Source of the DNA: Ruminococcus sp.
Lineage (GTDB): Bacteria; Bacillota; Clostridia; Oscillospirales; Acutalibacteraceae
Reading direction: 5' to 3'
Assembly (NCBI GenBank): GCA_017403985.1
Contig: JAFRDE010000020.1
Span: 203,374-267,373, forward strand
Length of the DNA stretch: 64,000 nucleotides
Position numbers and translations under genes: made by a program. The notes under the pieces are model-generated. The model searched no databases, was not told where the DNA came from, and was given only the letters and a program-made list of their open reading frames with translations. Numbering within the stretch: position 1 is the first letter of the stretch; every line of letters begins with the position of its first letter. This document shows, piece after piece, positions 62,393 through 64,000 of the stretch.

Positions 62393-63172
62393 TCACAACT
62401 CTCTTTTGATTTTGTCAACGTAATAAAAGACAAACTCAGCAGGCGAAGGAGCCCCGCGCTTGGGGTCGATCGGCGCCGTATAATGAAAAAGCAGGATCGC
62501 GGGATCGTTGTTCCATGTCGCTTCGATCGCGTGGCGCATCGCTTTTTCGATGCTGTCCGCGGTAACGGAGTATTTTTTCGCCAGCTCCGCTTTGGTGTTT
62601 TCCCTGCGCTTTTCGACGTTCATCTCGATAGCGTCTTTAAGATACCTTGCTCCCTTCAGGCTGGGCTTCATGCCGAGCTTTTCCATCTCCACGGAGATCT
62701 TTTTCTTCAGGCGCATCGCATACTCTTGCTTCGCCGCAATTTTTGCCAACTCAGCTTGGCGGCTTTTATCAATCGAATCAACCGACACCAGCGAATCGAT
62801 CGTATTCAATACTAACTCTACGCTATAGTCGGGCTTGGATTTTGTGATGATATAATCGCCGCCCTTTTCGTGAATGCGGTTATGTATGAGCGAGGAAATG
62901 AGATTGGTAACAACAATAATCAGCGGTTTCTTTCCGACACAGGATTCTCTGAGGCTATCTAAAAATGAAAAACCGTCTCCATTCCCTTGATTCAGCTCGA
63001 TATCCAGCACGACAGCGTCAGGTGTAAACTCCTTCACCATCTCCAAAGCGTCCGGCGCGTTATTGGTGGTGCCGATCAAATATAGATTAGCACGATCCGC
63101 GACCTGCAAACGATATTGATCGCAGATATACTCTTCATCCTCAACAACGATAAAAGTCTTTTTCATTTCCAT
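62393..63172 (-). CDS. response regulator with Spo0A-like DNA-binding domain
   Basis: 259 residues. The receiver domain has the acidic pair in VVEDEEY, the phosphorylation site D57 (AVVLDIEL), T89 (VVTNLIS) and K111 (ITKSKPD). The C-terminal 100 residues follow the Spo0A effector domain: EKLGMKPSLKGARYLKDAI, ELAKKYSVTADSIEKAMRHAIEATW (recognition helix) and SPAEFVFYYVDKIKREL. It should bind 0A-box-like DNA when phosphorylated by the adjacent kinase. It is not the sporulation Spo0A itself, to judge by divergence and context. AGGAGGG precedes the ATG. Confidence 0.88.
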   Translation of the reverse strand: MEMKKTFIVVEDEEYICDQYRLQVADRANLYLIGTTNNAPDALEMVKEFTPDAVVLDIELNQGNGDGFSFLDSLRESCVGKKPLIIVVTNLISSLIHNRIHEKGGDYIITKSKPDYSVELVLNTIDSLVSVDSIDKSRQAELAKIAAKQEYAMRLKKKISVEMEKLGMKPSLKGARYLKDAIEMNVEKRRENTKAELAKKYSVTADSIEKAMRHAIEATWNNDPAILLFHYTAPIDPKRGAPSPAEFVFYYVDKIKREL

Positions 63173-63237
63173 ATAATATCACCCTCCTGAAATTAGAAAG
63201 ATAATCCGGGAATCGATCGCTCAAAACCGCCAAAAAG

Positions 63238-63290
63238 GGACAAAAACGGACAAAAATCGCTGAATTGCTCTAAAAAAGGAAAAAAATCGC
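63238..63290. promoter_or_regulatory. three phased 0A-like boxes upstream of the response regulator
   Basis: GGACAAAAAC and GGACAAAAAT are tandem at 63238-63257. A third, GGAAAAAAATCGC at 63278-63290, matches GGACAAAAATCGC of the second copy in 12 of 13 bases. The repeats begin 10 and 30 bases apart, so on one face of the helix. In the other strand they read TTTTTGTCC, close to the TTGTC core of Spo0A boxes. They lie between divergent genes and may control both. Confidence 0.55.
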
Positions 63291-63299
63291 GCCCAAAAC

Positions 63300-63332
63300 G
63301 GTTAGTTAACCCCAAAAGCCAACCAATATAAT
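63300..63332 (+). promoter_or_regulatory. promoter and palindrome of the Xre-type gene
   Basis: A perfect TATAAT at 63327-63332. The palindrome GGTTAGTTAACC (63300-63311) lies where a -35 should be. It is a candidate self-regulatory operator for the Xre protein. Confidence 0.45.
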
Positions 63333-63374
63333 AAGTGTATGATAGGAAAACATTGGAAATACGGGGTGAGAGAA

Positions 63375-63752
63375 ATGACGTTTGGAGAATTTATCAAAGC
63401 GAAAAGAGAAGAAAACATGCTTTCGCAAAGGAGCTTCGCCTCCCTGCTCGGTATTTCTCCTGTCTATGCTTCTTACATTGAGTCCGGTAAGCGTCAACCG
63501 CCGAAGCACGATCTGCTGGTCAAGATCACCGAAGTGCTCCATCTGGATAAAAAAGATACCGATATGCTGTTGTTCCTTGCCGTACAGCAAAAATATCCTC
63601 AGGGAAACCTTGACGATATCCTCGGATATCTTTACAGCAACGACTATGCTAAGAACGCTCTGCGCATAGCCAAGGAATGTCAGATCGCGGATGACGATTG
63701 GACCTTTTTCACCAACTACATATATAACAAATATCTGATCAAATCCGATTGA
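63375..63752 (+). CDS. Xre-family helix-turn-helix regulator
   Basis: About 125 residues. TFGEFIKAKREENMLSQRSFASLLGISPVYASYIESGKRQPPKHDLLVKIT is a standard HTH_3 domain. The C-terminal half (LDKKDTDMLLFLAVQQK, NDYAKNALRIAKE) is helical and probably a dimerisation or peptide-binding part. GGGGTGAG precedes the MTFGEF methionine, 12 codons inside the longest frame. It is divergent from the response regulator and may take part in the same circuit. Confidence 0.85.
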   Translation: MTFGEFIKAKREENMLSQRSFASLLGISPVYASYIESGKRQPPKHDLLVKITEVLHLDKKDTDMLLFLAVQQKYPQGNLDDILGYLYSNDYAKNALRIAKECQIADDDWTFFTNYIYNKYLIKSD

Positions 63753-63935
63753 CGGTTATTTACCATATTATACCAGATTTTTCGACAGCTATGTTAACAA
63801 ATATGTGAACGCCTTTTCGTGTAAAATGAACAAAAAGGAATAATACTGAAGATACACTGAGAAAGACTAACTATTAAAAGTCAATAGAGAAATGAAAAGT
63901 TTTCCACAAAAATCAAGAATCAGAAAAAAGATACG

Positions 63936-63962
63936 ACAAAAAGAGCAACCAAGCAGTTGCTC
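63936..63962 (-). terminator. terminator of a minus-strand gene beyond the window
   Basis: A seven-bp perfect stem (GAGCAAC / GTTGCTC) followed on the minus strand by TTTTTG. The 250 bases after the Xre gene otherwise show no gene that I can support. Confidence 0.65.
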
Positions 63963-64000
63963 AAAATGAAGGTTTAGGTAAACAAAGTTATCGTCTATAG

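Noticed and set aside
62393-63172. Master sporulation regulator Spo0A
   Set aside because: The output domain is Spo0A-like but divergent, the gene is paired with its own kinase and a peptide gene, and no sporulation genes are nearby.

Overview
The window comes from a low-to-moderate G+C Gram-positive anaerobe, most likely a Clostridia/Oscillospiraceae (Ruminococcus-like) genome. The basis is strong AGGAGG-type ribosome sites, a Spo0A-type response-regulator output domain, a cohesin-like surface protein, EpsG and a clostridial Wadjet operon. No rRNA, tRNA or CRISPR array was recognised. Almost every gene lies on the minus strand, so transcription runs right to left.

Positions 1-33.9 kb hold a large surface-polysaccharide locus. 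It is read from a near-consensus promoter at 33965-33993. It opens with the priming sugar-phosphate transferase, then an aldolase/dehydrogenase pair and two asparagine-synthetase-like paralogues. These are followed by glycosyltransferases of the GT2 and GT4 types, a LicD protein, an EpsG-type polymerase, an MBOAT/SGNH O-acylation pair, hexapeptide acetyltransferases, an ABC polysaccharide exporter, a pyruvyltransferase, GDP-mannose genes, a DegT aminotransferase, an acyltransferase and an ATP-grasp enzyme. The product is probably an exported glycan decorated with acyl, pyruvyl, phospho- and amide-linked groups. No flippase is visible. A second MBOAT/SGNH/VanZ operon (34.2-37.5 kb) ends in a clear terminator. 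It is separated from the next genes by an intact IS5-like element (37577-38709) with 16-bp ends and a 7-bp target duplication.

Positions 38.7-50.8 kb are a mosaic of small units: a zinc-ribbon protein, a second nucleotidyltransferase-fold protein, a GIY-YIG protein, a cohesin-like anchored protein with a decayed partial copy nearby, a type-B carboxylesterase, and a TetR / MMPL transporter / heptad-repeat protein unit. Positions 50.9-57.5 kb are a complete four-gene Wadjet (JetA-B-C-D) anti-plasmid operon. Next to it lies an AT-rich pair of unrecognised membrane proteins (57.6-60.1 kb), one with a GAF-like domain.

The most interesting part is 60.5-63.2 kb. A response regulator with a Spo0A-like DNA-binding domain and an AgrC-like GHKL histidine kinase flank a tiny gene too short for ordinary gene calling. 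It encodes the 15-residue peptide MSWWEYFWWLLTHAG, with a strong ribosome site, its own -10 box and its own terminator. Tandem 10-bp 0A-box-like repeats lie upstream of both the regulator gene and the peptide gene; at the peptide they cover the expected -35. The kinase's membrane sensor half and the peptide unit form one AT-rich block between G+C-richer kinase and regulator segments, as in agr-type specificity cassettes. I propose this as a candidate undescribed peptide-signalling system. A divergent Xre-family regulator closes the window.
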